Source: CAWGHZ01 sp963822575
GTDB taxonomy: Bacteria; Pseudomonadota; Alphaproteobacteria; MPNO01; DASWLB01
Direction of reading: 5' to 3'
NCBI GenBank assembly: GCA_963822575.1
Contig: CAWGHZ010000004.1
Location: 958,382-1,022,381, forward strand
Length of the DNA stretch: 64,000 nucleotides
A model generated the notes under the pieces. That model saw nothing but the letters and a program-made list of their open reading frames with translations, did no database searches and had not been told where the DNA came from. A program made the position numbers and the translations under genes. How positions within the stretch are numbered: position 1 is the stretch's first letter; each line of letters starts with the position of its first letter. Below, piece by piece: positions 63,211-64,000 of the stretch.

Positions 63211-63402
63211 TTATTGAGCTTGCGTGTGCTCGCCGGAGCGCAGCACGTTTAGCCACGCCTCAGCATCGGAGCGGGCAATCAGCGTGCGGCGTCCGACTTT
63301 GGTGACGCGCAAGCGGCCGTCGCGAATCTCGCGATAGGCGGCGGTGCGGCTGATCGAGTGACGCCCGCAAAATTCGGGCAGGGTTTCGAGCGGCTTGTCC
63401 AT
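63211..63402 (-). CDS. AlpA/excisionase-like HTH protein
   Basis: A 63-residue protein with a MerR/excisionase-type helix-turn-helix: LPEFCGRHSISRTAAYREIR followed by the wing RLRVTKVGRRTLIARSDAEA. Such proteins start or control excision of integrative elements and often begin the leftward gene set. It is intact. The ATG at 63402 is preceded by GAGGAACCG. It is followed by the small genes at 63135-61604 on the same strand, which may be one operon. Confidence 0.75.
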   Translation of the reverse strand: MDKPLETLPEFCGRHSISRTAAYREIRDGRLRVTKVGRRTLIARSDAEAWLNVLRSGEHTQAQ

Positions 63403-63524
63403 CGGTTCCTCGCATCGTTCAGCGGGACGTACCCGCGTGCAAGGAACGTAAGCCGACGATTAGCCGAAAAAAGAGAAACGGATTTTCGGCAGCGTCCACG
63501 CGTCAGAATTTTGCCGATAAATCC

Positions 63525-64000
63525 CTAGCCATTTTTCGGCGGCTGCTCGGTCAGAAGGTTCGCCAGACTTTGCACGGGAGGTCTCAAAAAGGACGGCCTG
63601 CCCCAACTAAAGCCAGACAAGGACTCTGCCATCGCAGTGCGTGCCGCATCGCGTTCGCGCCGGGCGCGCGGAAGCTGACGGCGAAGGTAGTCCGCGGACT
63701 TTCCCGCCAACTCGTGGTCGGGAGGGCTTTTCCGCCAATCTTTATGGACAAGTTCACATGAGCGCTTGTCCCCGTGGTGCGGTCCTTTCGCCTCGACGGC
63801 ATCCAGCAGCGCGCGTCGCGCGTTGTACCCAGCTTGGGTAGAAATCGTTGGGCGTCGGCCGCGCTTTGTCGGGGCGGCAGTGCGCAGTCCCGGGACAAAA
63901 TCGAGAATCAGCCCGACAATCAGCCTGTCACGCCAATTCTGATCCGATTTCAGGTCAATGTTATAGTGACGCGCCAATATCAGGAACCGGCGTTCAAACT
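63525..64000 (-). CDS. Hypothetical island protein, partial at the window edge
   Basis: The frame is open to the end of the window: FERRFLILARHYNIDLKSDQ, NWRDRLIVGLILDFVPGLRT, then a basic GRRP stretch, a helical middle, and the C-terminal SFLRPPVQSLANLLTEQPPKNG. A TTG at 63977 could be the start but the part before it looks coding, so the real start is outside. ELAGKSADYLRRQLPRARRE suggests an HTH-like helical pair. It is on the same strand as the HTH genes. The function is unknown. Confidence 0.5.
   Translation of the reverse strand, partial: FERRFLILARHYNIDLKSDQNWRDRLIVGLILDFVPGLRTAAPTKRGRRPTISTQAGYNARRALLDAVEAKGPHHGDKRSCELVHKDWRKSPPDHELAGKSADYLRRQLPRARRERDAARTAMAESLSGFSWGRPSFLRPPVQSLANLLTEQPPKNG

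Overview
The window is high-GC DNA (dense, mostly GC-third-position coding) with gene families typical of an alphaproteobacterium, probably close to Rhodospirillales or Rhizobiales. The pointers are a ChvG/ChvI-type two-component pair behind a small lipoprotein, an MbfA-type rubrerythrin/VIT1 protein, the long DCD_N-type dCTP deaminase, class I PHA synthase, a CbpA/CbpM chaperone pair, a fused DctQM TRAP permease and an RpoH/ROSE-type heat-shock leader. The species cannot be named from the sequence.

Positions 1-53,200 read as ordinary chromosome. 1-17,000 holds stress and maintenance genes (DUF892 ferritin-like protein, two J-domain co-chaperones with CbpM, PdxH, Usp, dCTP deaminase), an MFS/PadR-like convergent pair and a possible catabolic module at 11,747-15,765 (amidohydrolase, SDR, FMN-dependent 2-hydroxyacid oxidase, Rieske protein, small unknown). 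17,000-31,130 has an Hsp20 gene with heat-shock control, an SsuABC/ThiXYZ-like ABC importer, a GST, an abutting ppiD-trpE pair without a stop between them, a MetE-like protein, and a TRAP transporter with two tandem binding proteins. 31,135-53,164 has a thymidine-phosphorylase-like gene missing its core, lipoprotein-chvI-chvG, a CobW GTPase, MFS, FabD, MbfA, sulfurtransferase, MreB, HigBA, PhaC, an OmpA-like lipoprotein and a tight run alaC-hom-glpX-recJ-DUF2062.

At 53,185-53,289 seven copies of ATGTCGCC are spaced by about whole helical turns, just before a tRNA-Glu(TTC) gene at 53,500-53,575. From the tRNA 3' end to the end of the window the texture changes: lower GC, short genes, small HTH proteins and an AlpA/excisionase-like protein, a type ISP-like restriction-modification gene and an accessory purM. 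This looks like one end of an integrated island whose integrase and far boundary lie outside the window. Nearly every island gene is broken by one-base frameshifts or an amber codon.

The core also has lesions: an in-frame amber in an mlaC-like gene, a frameshift near the 3' end of trpE, a frameshift in chvG, and an in-frame deletion of the catalytic core of a deoA-like gene. Some, especially in trpE, could be sequence errors; the much higher density in the island points to decay there, or to poorer sequence in that part. Several families of palindromic repeats lie between the core genes.
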